Source of the DNA: JAFGGG01 sp964638895
GTDB taxonomy: Bacteria; Spirochaetota; Spirochaetia; SZUA-6; RPPD01
Assembly: GCA_964638895.1 (NCBI GenBank)
Contig: CAZWYY010000009.1
Location: forward strand, 1 to 64,000
Direction of reading: 5' to 3'
DNA length: 64,000 bases
Within the stretch, counting starts at the first letter, position 1, and every line of letters starts with the position of its first letter. The translations under genes were made by a program, and so were the position numbers. A model generated the notes under the pieces. The model saw only the letters and a list, made by a program, of their open reading frames with translations. It was not told where the DNA came from and made no database searches. Below are positions 25,900 through 34,936 of this stretch, piece after piece.

Positions 25900-26805
25900 A
25901 TGATGAATAATAATATAAAAAGGATTGAATTTAAAACATCAAGAACAGCGGAGATGACCTGCGCGATCAGGGCAGCTTCATTTTATGAAAAGAAATTTCA
26001 ATATAAGACTAATGACTATATTGCGATAAAGCTACTGCCTAAATTTATTTTATTATTCATAAAACTTGGAATGAAAATTAGAGTAATCAGAAGAATCTAT
26101 CAAAACAAAATGGCTCCTAATGGTATATACGAATATGTAATAGCACGCACAAAGTATATTGATTCTATTTTTAAAGATGCTGTTTTAAATAAATTTGATC
26201 AAATACTGATTTTTGGTGCCGGTTTTGATTCGCGGGGGATAAGATTGCTTGATCCGAATTGTAAGACAAAGGTTTTTGAATTAGACGTTCCGATAACACA
26301 AAATGCAAAAATAAATCAATTAAAAAAAAGAAAAGTAAAAATAAATACCAACATAATATTTATTCCGATTGATTTTAATAGAGAATCAATTGAAGATAAA
26401 CTTATACAGAGTGGATTCGAAAAGAATAAAAAGTCTCTTTTTATTCTTGAGGGATTACTGATGTATTTAAGCCCTGAAGCCGTAGATTCTACATTTAAAA
26501 TTATCAGCAAATTTGCAGGGTTAGAAAGTGGAATTGTATTTGATTATATATATTCCTCTGTGCTAAGAAGAGAAAATATTTATTATGGAGAAAAAGATAT
26601 TATTAATTTTGTAATAAAAGCAGGAGAAGGATGGACATTTGGAATTGAAAAAGGTAAGGTAGAGATATTTTTAAAGAAATACAATTTAAAATTAATTAAA
26701 GATGCTGATGCCGGATATCTAGAGTCTAAGTATTTTAAGGATGAAAATCAAAAGCTTATCGGTAAAATTAATACAACTCATTGTATAGCATATGCAAAAA
26801 AATAG
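25900..26805 (+). CDS. Leucine-carboxymethyltransferase-like SAM methyltransferase
   Basis: The 301-residue product fits the LCM/PPM1-type family of putative SAM-dependent methyltransferases (TIGR00027-like). It has the early MTCAIRAASF motif (T-A-x-x-R-A in the family), VIARTKYIDSIF, the SAM-binding ILIFGAGFDSRGIRLL with an acidic VFELDVP strand, and FILEGLLMYLSPEAVDSTF. Substrates in bacteria are mostly small metabolites and are unknown. The gene is markedly more AT-rich than its neighbours, with codons to match, which suggests acquisition by transfer. A broken trpS starts two bases after its stop. Confidence 0.88.
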   Translation: MMNNNIKRIEFKTSRTAEMTCAIRAASFYEKKFQYKTNDYIAIKLLPKFILLFIKLGMKIRVIRRIYQNKMAPNGIYEYVIARTKYIDSIFKDAVLNKFDQILIFGAGFDSRGIRLLDPNCKTKVFELDVPITQNAKINQLKKRKVKINTNIIFIPIDFNRESIEDKLIQSGFEKNKKSLFILEGLLMYLSPEAVDSTFKIISKFAGLESGIVFDYIYSSVLRRENIYYGEKDIINFVIKAGEGWTFGIEKGKVEIFLKKYNLKLIKDADAGYLESKYFKDENQKLIGKINTTHCIAYAKK

Positions 26806-26807
26806 TT

Positions 26808-27484
26808 ATGAATAAAATAGTATTAACGTGAATAAAACCGACAGGATCGCCTCATATCGGTAATTTATTCGGCATGATAAAACCCGCGATTAAATTGATT
26901 GAATCATATCAGGCTTATTACTTCATAGCGGATTATCATGCGTTAAATGCCGTTAAAGATAAAAAGTGTTGGAAGAATTAACGTATGAAGTCGCGGCCAC
27001 ATGGCTGGCCTGCGGATTGGATCCGGATAAAATATTGATTTATAAACAGTCCGATATACCTGAGGTATTCGAATTAATGATCATATTGGCTGCTTTTACC
27101 TCCAAAGGGCTTATGAATCGGGCTCATGCGTATAAACAAATTGCGTATGATAATATTAAAAATAATCGCGATCAATATGACGGTGTTAATATGGGGTTGT
27201 TTACATATCCGATATTAATGGCTGCCGATATACTTTTATTTGATACCGATGTGGTGACTGTCGGAAAAGATCAGATACAGCATCTGGAAATGACCAATGA
27301 TATCGCGGAATCGGTGAATAAGCATTACGGAAAAAATATATTTAAAATACCAAAGCCTTTATTAAATACCGAAACACAATATATAAAGGGCCTTGACGGA
27401 AGGAAGATGAGTAAAAGCTAAAATAATATTCAGACTGCATTCGATATTGAAAATGATCTCAATGATATTATTAAAAGCGAATAA
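26808..27484 (+). pseudogene. trpS: Tryptophanyl-tRNA synthetase remnant
   Basis: Fragments read as tryptophanyl-tRNA synthetase: SPHIGNLFGMIKP (HIGN class I motif), YYFIADYHALN, TYPILMAADILLFDTDVV, VGKDQIQHLEM and GRKMSKS. It carries a TGA in the expected Gly of LTGIKPTG, a one-base frameshift near 26967 (after AVKDKK), and a TAA replacing the Tyr after KMSKS. The C-terminal anticodon-binding region is missing after 27484. The middle open frame (26966-27421) is intact. A functional trpS must exist elsewhere, so this was probably an extra, transferred copy linked to the preceding methyltransferase. Confidence 0.93.
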
Positions 27485-27510
27485 TATTTGTTTTCAAATG
27501 GAGTTTAATA

Positions 27511-27669
27511 GTGGAACCGATTATACAATCAAAGCAAATAGATAATCTGGAAAATATCGCCTGCAAACTATATGAAACCGAGCTTAAGCGGCATAATGAC
27601 GCCGGCCATCCCTTGAATGTTCTCCTGTTTTTGGTTGATAACGGTTTTCATAAAAGAAAAAGGAGTTGA
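27511..27669 (+). CDS. Short ORF of unknown function, possibly a frameshifted fragment
   Basis: GTG at 27511, with TGGAG eight bases upstream, opens 52 codons ending in KRKRS. An overlapping frame continues towards 27797 without a break (KGVETLPGLWNDRKT), so one frameshift near 27655 could have split a longer gene. No family was recognised. Confidence 0.35.
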   Translation: MEPIIQSKQIDNLENIACKLYETELKRHNDAGHPLNVLLFLVDNGFHKRKRS

Positions 27670-27796
27670 GACGCTGCCGGGATTGTGGAATGACAGAAAA
27701 ACACAATACTATCCATTCGAAACAGGATTGAATGACACCACATATAATGGCGTAAACCGAAAATGCCGAAAAATACCGCTTAAAGGAAAACCGCAG

Positions 27797-28711
27797 ATGA
27801 CACAAGCTGAAATAAACAATGCATTCGTTTATGGTGAAAAAGGCAGGATTATACCGGCAGACAACCTTTTCAGATTAAAAAATGAGATTGATCATTTTAA
27901 AAACAATCATGAGTTGAACGGTTTTCAGAAATGGATTGTTGATAACTTATACGGGTTTGATATTCCAAGGGTGGATTTTTCTATCAGGTCGATCATATTA
28001 ATCGCGATTCCCCACCCGTTTTACGCGGAGGTTGAGTTTACCAGGAATAAAAAACCATATCATTGTCTTAGTCTGGTAATGTCCGATTTTGATAAAACGG
28101 AAAATGAGTTACGCAGACATTCGGCGGCACAAAAATATAATGTAATTTCAGTGCACAATCTTCCGTTAAAGCGGCTGGCCGTGCAAAGCGGACTGGCCGT
28201 ATACGGGCGTAACAATATTTGTTATATAGACGGAATGGCCAGTAATTTTTCCTTTGCCGCATATTACTCGGACATACCGTATACCGATGAGTGTTGGACT
28301 GATGTTACAATGGCCCCTCTATGCGCCAAATGCAGGGCCTGTATAAACAGCTGTCCTACCGGGGCAATACAAAAAACCAGGTTTTTAATAGATAATGAAC
28401 GGTGTCTGTCTTACTGGAATGAAAGCGCCGAGCCGTTTCCGGAATGGATGCCGGAATCCGCGCACCATTGCATGTATGATTGTTTAAAATGCCAGGTTAA
28501 TTGTCCAATGAATAAGGATCAGATAAAAAAAACAGCAGGGCCCATACGCTTCAGTGAAGCGGAAACGGATATGTTGCTTTCCGGTTTGAATTATGAGCAG
28601 CAACCCGTTTCTTTAAGGAAAAAAGTGAAATACCTGGGATTACATCAATGGCCGGATGGAATAGCCAAAAACATGAAAACACTGATTGAGACACGGGATA
28701 ATCTGCGGTAA
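27797..28711 (+). CDS. QueG-like double [4Fe-4S] cluster protein
   Basis: The 304-residue product has the C-terminal ferredoxin-like motifs of epoxyqueuosine reductase and relatives: CAKCRACINSCP for one cluster and CMYDCLKCQVNCP for the second, with the family-typical GNNNICYID-like stretch (here YGRNNICYID) before them. QueG reduces epoxyqueuosine to queuosine in tRNA using cobalamin; this protein is somewhat shorter and could be a paralogue with another substrate. The frame is open from 27617, but the Met at 27797 has AAAGGA upstream and fits the family N-terminus better. It sits in the island of decayed genes, yet shows no lesion. Confidence 0.8.
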   Translation: MTQAEINNAFVYGEKGRIIPADNLFRLKNEIDHFKNNHELNGFQKWIVDNLYGFDIPRVDFSIRSIILIAIPHPFYAEVEFTRNKKPYHCLSLVMSDFDKTENELRRHSAAQKYNVISVHNLPLKRLAVQSGLAVYGRNNICYIDGMASNFSFAAYYSDIPYTDECWTDVTMAPLCAKCRACINSCPTGAIQKTRFLIDNERCLSYWNESAEPFPEWMPESAHHCMYDCLKCQVNCPMNKDQIKKTAGPIRFSEAETDMLLSGLNYEQQPVSLRKKVKYLGLHQWPDGIAKNMKTLIETRDNLR

Positions 28712-28716
28712 ATCCG

Positions 28717-28818
28717 ATGCATTTAGAAACATACATACGGGAGGCCGGTCACAAAGACGAAACCAGCCTGCGGCAAGGCAATCATGGCTTTGGGGCAGTG
28801 ATTGTCAGGGATGATTGA
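28717..28818 (+). pseudogene. N-terminal fragment of a nucleoside-deaminase-like gene
   Basis: 33 codons (MHLETYIREAGHKDE, then GNHGFGAVIVRDD) match the N-terminal strand of cytidine/guanine-type deaminases (typical GNHPFGAVIV), then stop. The catalytic HAE and PCxxC motifs are absent, so it is a truncated remnant. Confidence 0.55.
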
Positions 28819-29087
28819 AAGCATACAATACCGATTCCGCGAAACAAAGGCTGGAGTGGCATAAAGAAAATCGAAAGACCTTCATTTTTCTTACCGCTGA
28901 TCCCCTAGATTCAGCGTATAACCTGCCGCTGGCCCGGCTTAATATCGATAGTTCACAAGCAAAGATTGTTGAGAGATCAGACAAGCGAATAGTGTTTCGC
29001 TCAAGGAATTTTTATCCGAGACTTGAAGCGTGTAGAATATTCCATTATGACACAAGGTATATTTGTAAATATTATGTAATATGTTAA
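28815..29087 (+). pseudogene. Probable remnant of an unidentified gene
   Basis: A TTG-started frame of 90 codons. Its end (RNFYPRLEACRIFHYDTR) loosely recalls a Cys-rich motif of L-2-amino-thiazoline-4-carboxylate hydrolase-like proteins (CPxLEAC), with the first Cys replaced by Tyr. It stops early and has no ribosome site. The call is tentative. Confidence 0.3.
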
Positions 29088-29376
29088 TGCGCAGGTTTTA
29101 TGTATTTGCTTATTTATTATCTGTATTTTGCATAAAGAATAAAATTAAACAGATTTTATCAGTTCTGAGTTTGTCAGTGAAGCATGCCGGGACGAGTTTT
29201 ATTTGATATCGGCGATGATAATGCAGAAGGAAGTAAACAAACATTTAGATTTTTATAAATGGGCAAAATGAATACCGGAATTGGTTGTTGGAAAAAGCAT
29301 ACGATTTTATTTCAAAATATAACTGATTTTGATGAATTACGAAATGTTGTTTGCGCGCCGGCATCAGCTTATGAAC
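29088..29376 (+). other. AT-rich stretch without an intact gene
   Basis: Short open pieces in several frames (for example ISAMIMQKEVNKHLDFYKWAK around 29200-29270, trimmed) suggest gene debris, but no family could be named. No RNA gene or promoter is clear. Confidence 0.35.
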
Positions 29377-29790
29377 CTACACCTCCAGAGCCGCCACGGC
29401 TTTTTGGTAATCCTCCCGTTTAAAAAAAAGAATAACGCCGTAACCTCCGTTTATACCGGCTATTCCATTGGATTTGCAAACAGTAACATCGGCCTGCGAA
29501 AGCTTCTTATAGATACCGGCCAAAGCCCCCGACTCATCATCACCCTGAACCAACAAAGCGAAGTAAGGACCATCCAAATGCAGTCCCGCGTTTTTCGCTC
29601 CGCCGGTCATCTTCAGGCCGTCATCAGGAAAAAGAGTGAACAGGGTACGCATGGGCCCCAGGGGAACTGCCGCGAAAGCAAGCAGGTTGATCCCGAACCC
29701 GGCAACCTGGGAAAGCAGTTTATATGCTTCCCCGGCATGATTATCGATTGCAATTTGATAGTATTCAACACTTTTAATATCGAGCGCCAT
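29377..29790 (-). CDS. ACT-domain protein
   Basis: A 137-residue protein with an ACT-type regulatory fold, first half VEYYQIAIDNHAGEAYKLLSQ and second half GIYKKLSQADVTVCKSNGI. ACT domains bind amino acids or other small ligands; here there is no attached enzyme, so it may be a stand-alone sensor. The frame is open to 29817, but AAAGGAGA lies six bases before the Met at 29790, which is the better start. Its neighbours belong to the accessory island and give no hint of pathway. Confidence 0.75.
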   Translation of the reverse strand: MALDIKSVEYYQIAIDNHAGEAYKLLSQVAGFGINLLAFAAVPLGPMRTLFTLFPDDGLKMTGGAKNAGLHLDGPYFALLVQGDDESGALAGIYKKLSQADVTVCKSNGIAGINGGYGVILFFKREDYQKAVAALEV

Positions 29791-29956
29791 GGATTCTCCT
29801 TTTAAGTTTAAGTTCATTTTTTATTCAACATATAACAAATCATGACATGATGGCAAGAATTATTGCCGGATACACTTCCATTCAAGTGGACAGCTTAGTA
29901 ATCATCTTGTATTATAATTGAAAACCTTTGCATCTTTTGTTTGAAAAGAGTCAATT

Positions 29957-30454
29957 ATGAATGAAACGGAAAAAGTAAATCCGATACTGGATTATAAGAA
30001 TATAGTGCGGCGACTAAAGGAGACAATAGGATGCACCGCGGGCGAAGCAATGGACTTTCGGCCCAAAGATGATTACTGGACCATCAGGGAGCATATCGCC
30101 CATATTATGGATTGTGAAATCTTCGGATTCACCAGATACCGGAAATCAATCGCAGAACCTAATACCACGGTTGAAGGATTTAATCAGGAACACTGGCAAG
30201 CGAACCTTGATTATCGGATTATGGATATTTCAAAAGCAATGCGGATAATCGAAACACTTAACTACATAACGACCGATCATCTTTTAACAATCACGAGCAA
30301 AAATTGGGACTCCTATTACATCGAACATCCCAAAAGAGGCAATGAGAATCTTTCTAAATTGATAAACAGAAGAATATCGCATATCAAAGAGCATATCGGA
30401 TATATAAACAGAAATAAAGCTCTGTTTGATGATAAGGGACGGTTTGTATCGTGA
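29957..30454 (+). CDS. DinB-family (DinB_2-like) protein
   Basis: The 165-residue product has the four-helix DinB/YfiT-like pattern with the conserved metal-ligand histidines in WTIREHIAHIMDCE and near the C-terminus in ISHIKEHIGYI. Family members include bacillithiol and mycothiol S-transferases and many uncharacterised proteins. The next gene (purN-like) starts inside its stop (GTGA), so they are translationally coupled. Confidence 0.85.
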   Translation: MNETEKVNPILDYKNIVRRLKETIGCTAGEAMDFRPKDDYWTIREHIAHIMDCEIFGFTRYRKSIAEPNTTVEGFNQEHWQANLDYRIMDISKAMRIIETLNYITTDHLLTITSKNWDSYYIEHPKRGNENLSKLINRRISHIKEHIGYINRNKALFDDKGRFVS

Positions 30455-31038
30455 ACTTAGGCATTTTGGCCTCACATAACGGAACAAACGCCCAGGCGGT
30501 AATAGACGCATTTAAACAGGGAAAAACAAAGGCAAAGGTTACCGTCATCATAAGCAACAATTCCAACGCCGGGGTGCTTGAAAGGGCTGAAAAGGAACAC
30601 ATACCTCATTATCATTTAAGCCGGCAAACGCACCCTGATCCAAACGTATTAGATGAAATAATCCTTAATACATTGATAAAACATAATGTTGAGCTGGTAT
30701 TATTGGCCGGGTATATGAAAAAGCTGGGAAGTAAAACCCTGGCATACTACAAGAACAGAATAATAAACATACATCCGGCGCTCCTGCCTAAATACGGCGG
30801 CAAGGGTATGTACGGCTTGAACGTACACAAAGCGGTCATCAAAAACAAGGAAAAAGAAACGGGCATAACCATTCATATTGTTGACGGGGAATACGATCAT
30901 GGAAAAATAATTAATCAAATGAGGATTCCCATAAAGAGCGATGAAACACCCGAAAGCCTGCAGAAAAGGGTGCTGGAATACGAACATACATATCTAGTTG
31001 AGACATTAAACAAATTACAAAATGTTTTTAAATTATAA
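30451..31038 (+). CDS. purN: Phosphoribosylglycinamide formyltransferase-like protein
   Basis: The 195-residue protein fits the PurN formyltransferase family, which transfers a formyl group from 10-formyl-tetrahydrofolate to GAR in purine synthesis. Catalytic Asn and His are seen in NIHPALLPKY, and the Asp in HIVDGEYDHG. The phosphate loop reads ASHNGTNAQ in place of the usual GSGSNLQ, so the substrate may differ. GTG start overlaps the DinB gene. Given the island setting, it may be an accessory copy; the symbol is used by homology only. Confidence 0.82.
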   Translation: MNLGILASHNGTNAQAVIDAFKQGKTKAKVTVIISNNSNAGVLERAEKEHIPHYHLSRQTHPDPNVLDEIILNTLIKHNVELVLLAGYMKKLGSKTLAYYKNRIINIHPALLPKYGGKGMYGLNVHKAVIKNKEKETGITIHIVDGEYDHGKIINQMRIPIKSDETPESLQKRVLEYEHTYLVETLNKLQNVFKL

Positions 31039-31057
31039 ATTATAATGGAGGTATAAA

Positions 31058-31702
31058 ATGTCTCAATTCGCTAAACCAGCCGGCTTATTTGGAAGAGTCC
31101 TTGCAAAAGGGATGGCTTGGGGGCATAGAGATTTTTATAAAAATACTGCTCAAGTATTAGATTTGAAAACAGATGATAAATATCTTGAAGTAGGATTCGG
31201 GTCCGGTATTTTTATAAATAAATATGTTTCGCATGTATCATTAATAGCAGGAATTGATTATTCAGCAGATATGGTTGGATTGGCTTGTGAAATAAATAAG
31301 GCGCTTGTTCAATCAGGAAAGACAGATCTCAGACATGGAGAAGTATCATCCTTACCATGGGATGATAACACATTCTCTGTTGTCGTAGCAATTGAGACTT
31401 TTTTTTTCTGGCCTGAACCGGATAAAGCATTAAGAGAAATATTACGTGTATTAATACCCGGCGGCAGGTTGGTTATTGAAATGGCATACAATAAAGAAGA
31501 TGGATTGGATCATACTAAAGATATAAAAAAAATGAATTTAAAATTATATAGTTCCGAGGAAATAACAAGCTTGTTAATAAATTGTGGATTTATTAATATA
31601 AGTATAAAATACTATAAAGGATTTTGGTTGCCATTTAAAGGATATGTGGTTCCTAAGGGAATGATAGTAAAAGCAATAAGGGGTAAGGGCCTAAATACTT
31701 GA
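31058..31702 (+). CDS. UbiE-type class I SAM methyltransferase
   Basis: The 214-residue protein has motif I LEVGFGSGIF, an acidic strand ending in GIDYSADM, motif II-like FSVVVAIETFFFWPEP and motif III VLIPGGRLVIEM. This is the Methyltransf_11 pattern. An excellent GGAGG precedes the ATG. The gene is AT-rich like others in the island, and the substrate is unknown. A weak inverted repeat (GATAATCTT/AAGATTATT, near 31743-31777) lies downstream. Confidence 0.87.
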   Translation: MSQFAKPAGLFGRVLAKGMAWGHRDFYKNTAQVLDLKTDDKYLEVGFGSGIFINKYVSHVSLIAGIDYSADMVGLACEINKALVQSGKTDLRHGEVSSLPWDDNTFSVVVAIETFFFWPEPDKALREILRVLIPGGRLVIEMAYNKEDGLDHTKDIKKMNLKLYSSEEITSLLINCGFINISIKYYKGFWLPFKGYVVPKGMIVKAIRGKGLNT

Positions 31703-31812
31703 AGATTCGGTTGCGATTTAAATACCTAGCCCGGTGCGCAATGATAATCTTAAATATATAAATCAAAAAGATTATTACACTATACAAATTATGAAATAGA
31801 AGATTCCCAAAA

Positions 31813-32115
31813 ATGGAAATAGGAATTATATTTCTTGAATCATTCAATAAACTGAATAATGCGATTACAAGTATTTCAAAAAAATTACTTAAAAGACCGA
31901 CACATGGATTGAGATTTATTTCGTTCGAAGATGATTTTCCATTTGAAATTTGTAATGAGTTTAAAAAGCATAAATTGATTCCGATAATTACCTGGGAATT
32001 CTTTTTCCCATCTTTAGATGGTCATAATAGGCGCAAATGTTCAAGAGAAGAAACTCATTTAATAGAATTGCTTGAAGGGAAATATGATACTCATTACCAT
32101 CCAAAAAGACTTTAA
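31813..32115 (+). pseudogene. Short ORF, possible glycoside-hydrolase (GH26-like) fragment
   Basis: 100 codons. The segment RFISFEDDFPFEIC followed by LIPIITWEFF and LLEGKYDTHY recalls the early part of GH26-like beta-mannanase proteins (a strand ending in ITWE, then a G-x-Y-D motif). The catalytic half is missing, so it would be a truncated piece. No clear ribosome site. The family assignment is tentative. Confidence 0.35.
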
Positions 32116-32163
32116 AAATAAATTGCATCCCCCGGAACTACCCCAATATATTGAGGCGCAAGT

Positions 32164-32945
32164 ATGTATAAAGTAAAAGACTACTGGAAAAATTATATGG
32201 AGAAATGGTTCGGTTCCGACTTAATCAGCGAGTGGAGCAGATATTGCAAAGAGGAAACCATGCAGTCAAACAATGAAAAATTACATCTGGAGACCTATGT
32301 AAATAGAGAAGACAAGCCCACTCTCATTTTTTCACATGGCATTGCCGGTTATGGAAGGGTTTTATTACCATTTGTTATGCCCCTTTTAAAAAAGGAATCA
32401 ACATAATCTGCCCCGATCTAAAAGGCTATGGATATAACACCCACAGAAAAGGCGATTTTACATGGAACCGGCACGTGAATAATCTGAAAGACACGGTTGC
32501 ATATGCAAAGCGGTATTTCAGCGGACCTGTATTTCTTGGGGGAGCAAGCATGGGAGGGCCTCTTGCGTATGAAGCAGCCTCGCAAATCGATATTATTGAT
32601 GGTTTGGTATGTTGGTGCCTATGGGAATTAAGCGATAGAGAATATATTGAGAATGAAACATCATTGAAAAAGGCCGGTTACTTTTTGTTGCCCTTTTTAC
32701 GGTTCATTAATCTGATATTCGGCTTTGTAAGAATAAGAACCTATTCAATTATTTCTTATAACACACTGACTGCGGTTCCCGAGTTTAATTCAATGGTAAA
32801 AGAAGATCCCCAGGCCGGGACTTTAATCAGTATCAGAGGCGCATTGAGTCTTCTGTTGGAGAGTAAACCCACATTGTGTTATGAACAATGGAGTAAACAA
32901 GTTTATAAATTTATTTTGCGCGTCACTTCAAGTGGAAGGGTGTAG
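32164..32945 (+). pseudogene. Alpha/beta hydrolase gene split by a frameshift
   Basis: The first frame (32164-32406) gives TLIFSHGIAGYGR, the oxyanion-hole segment of an alpha/beta hydrolase. The second (from about 32394 on) continues with GINIICPDLKGYGYNT and contains the nucleophile elbow GGASMGGP. They join if one A is added to the six-A run near 32389-32394. The end of the protein also looks shortened: the frame stops at 32945 and no catalytic His is visible. This is either a real decay event or a single base error in a homopolymer. Confidence 0.8.
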
Positions 32946-33020
32946 CCGGTTTCGGCAAGCCGTGGAATGTTGAACGCAACGCAATTGAAACATAGGTTTT
33001 AAAATACTAGAGGAGGATTT

Positions 33021-33137
33021 ATGTTTGGATTTAACTCATCAGAAGGCTATCATGATATACTTGGTTATTCAGATTACACCGTAACTTTTCAGGGCTATCC
33101 GGTGATGGCCTTCGGCGTTTTTAAACAAAATTCTTAA
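33021..33137 (+). CDS. Small ORF with strong ribosome site, unknown function
   Basis: 38 codons from ATG at 33021 behind GAGGAGG. The peptide (MFGFNSSEGYHDILGYSDYT, then VTFQGYPVMAFGVFKQNS) is aromatic-rich and not membrane-like. It may be a small protein or the start of a truncated gene. Confidence 0.35.
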   Translation: MFGFNSSEGYHDILGYSDYTVTFQGYPVMAFGVFKQNS

Positions 33138-33153
33138 TATTCACTTTGGTTTA

Positions 33154-34887
33154 TTGATTTTTTTATTGAAATCAGCCATAATAATTTCGATTTTATTGAG
33201 AAGAAAATATATTTTATTTATAATCTGTATCCTCTTTATTAATAATCTGCTTCTGTCGGCGATTATTACCTACAATCTGATTTCTTTAAATATCAATGAA
33301 AAGATAAACGATATTATGATCATCACGGAAATCATAAAACAGAAATACACGGACACCTCTATCGAATGGGAGAGTGAAAAAATATTACAGGAAGATTTTA
33401 AAAAAATACAGGCTGTGGGAAATATAAATTTTATCGCCGTTACAAACGGATCCATGGATGTTATTCACGGCATTAATGCGGAAGGGATCACAAAATATAA
33501 AAAAACGCTCCGGCTCGACAATAAAAAGACAACCTACTCTCTTAATCGGGATCTTGCCATCATCGCCGTGCCCGTATATTACCTGTCGTGGATTAAAGGC
33601 TACATTATCATCGGTTATTCGCTTGAATTGTTTTACAATCAGGTCGCACAAACCATTCTCATCTGCGCAGCGGTTTTCCTGATGATCATGCTGGTTGTGA
33701 TCGGAATTTCCTCTTTTTTCATCAATAAACAGATAAAAACGGTTCTGCATGTCACTTCTTTTATGGAGTATTCACTAGGTAAAGGGGATTTAACAAAGGA
33801 AATCAATACGCATGCCAGGGATGAAATAGGAGCACTCGCCAAAAACATCAACAACCTCTCTAAAACCCTGCGCAGCATGATACTGAATATTAAGGATATT
33901 TCATCCGGAAGCCTGGAAATAGGCAAAAAACTCAAATCGGTCTCGCTTGATACCACCGAGGAAATAAAACATATCACGGGAATCCTAAACGATAACAGCA
34001 GTAATCTTAAAGATCTGCACAGCGACATCAAAGGTTCGGCGGAAGCCATCAACAATATCTATACCTCACTTAAAGAAATCATAGATTCCATGTTCACCCA
34101 ATCGGAAGCACTCAATCAGTCATCCTCCGCAGTTGATGAAATATCCGCTTCCATAAGAAACATAACCGACATAGTGCGGGCGAAAAATGAACTCTCGCAT
34201 AATCTTTCACAAAAGGCCGAATTAGGACTCGCAATAATGGAAAAATCAGTGGATTCAATGGATAAAATCTCAAAATTTACAAACTCCATGATTGAGACAA
34301 TCGAAGTGATTAATGCGATTGTGCAAAATACGGACCTCTTGGCCATGAACGCCGCGATTGAAGCGGCGCATGCCGGCGAGGCGGGGAAAGGTTTTGCCGT
34401 AGTCGCAGATGAGATAAAAAAACTTTCGGATCAGACCGCAGCCCATGCGCAATATATTGGGGATTCGCTTAATAGGACCGTAAGCGACATCAAGCAAGCG
34501 GATACACTTAACAAGGAGGCGGCCACATACTTTATGGAGTTGGCGGAGGGAATAAGAGAAATACATAAATCCATGGAGGAAACTTCGCACGGGATGAATG
34601 AACTCCTTGCTTCAAGTGATGAGATCGTCAAAGCCCTGGGCTCACTGCTTGCAGTTACCGGAGATATTAAAACTAAAACAGCAAGTATGAACCAGGACAC
34701 GGACGCGATCAACAAAAGCATACAGCAGATATCATCCGTATCTTCCAGCACTCTGGAACAAATATATGAGGTAACAGGCAGTGCAAGCCAAATTTCGCAC
34801 ACTATTGAATCACTTGCGGAAATCGGACAAAACAATGAACAGAGCATTGTAAAGTTAAATAATGAGTTGAATAATTTCAAAACATGA
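33154..34887 (+). CDS. Methyl-accepting chemotaxis protein
   Basis: The 577-residue chemoreceptor has a first transmembrane helix at about residues 20-42, a periplasmic sensor region to about 165, a second helix (165-190), a HAMP domain (about 190-245; GDLTKEINTHARDEIGALA) and a long helical signalling domain. The conserved hairpin reads NTDLLAMNAAIEAAHAGEAG, the CheA/CheW-binding tip. It lacks a C-terminal methyltransferase-tethering pentapeptide. No ATG exists at the N-terminus: TTG at 33154 is one choice, and TTG at 33196, just before RRKYILF, is another. Neither has a good ribosome site. Confidence 0.92.
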   Translation: MIFLLKSAIIISILLRRKYILFIICILFINNLLLSAIITYNLISLNINEKINDIMIITEIIKQKYTDTSIEWESEKILQEDFKKIQAVGNINFIAVTNGSMDVIHGINAEGITKYKKTLRLDNKKTTYSLNRDLAIIAVPVYYLSWIKGYIIIGYSLELFYNQVAQTILICAAVFLMIMLVVIGISSFFINKQIKTVLHVTSFMEYSLGKGDLTKEINTHARDEIGALAKNINNLSKTLRSMILNIKDISSGSLEIGKKLKSVSLDTTEEIKHITGILNDNSSNLKDLHSDIKGSAEAINNIYTSLKEIIDSMFTQSEALNQSSSAVDEISASIRNITDIVRAKNELSHNLSQKAELGLAIMEKSVDSMDKISKFTNSMIETIEVINAIVQNTDLLAMNAAIEAAHAGEAGKGFAVVADEIKKLSDQTAAHAQYIGDSLNRTVSDIKQADTLNKEAATYFMELAEGIREIHKSMEETSHGMNELLASSDEIVKALGSLLAVTGDIKTKTASMNQDTDAINKSIQQISSVSSSTLEQIYEVTGSASQISHTIESLAEIGQNNEQSIVKLNNELNNFKT

Positions 34888-34936
34888 AAACTTGGTGGCA
34901 GAATTATTTCTTGTAATGTAAAAAGGAGGATGTTTC

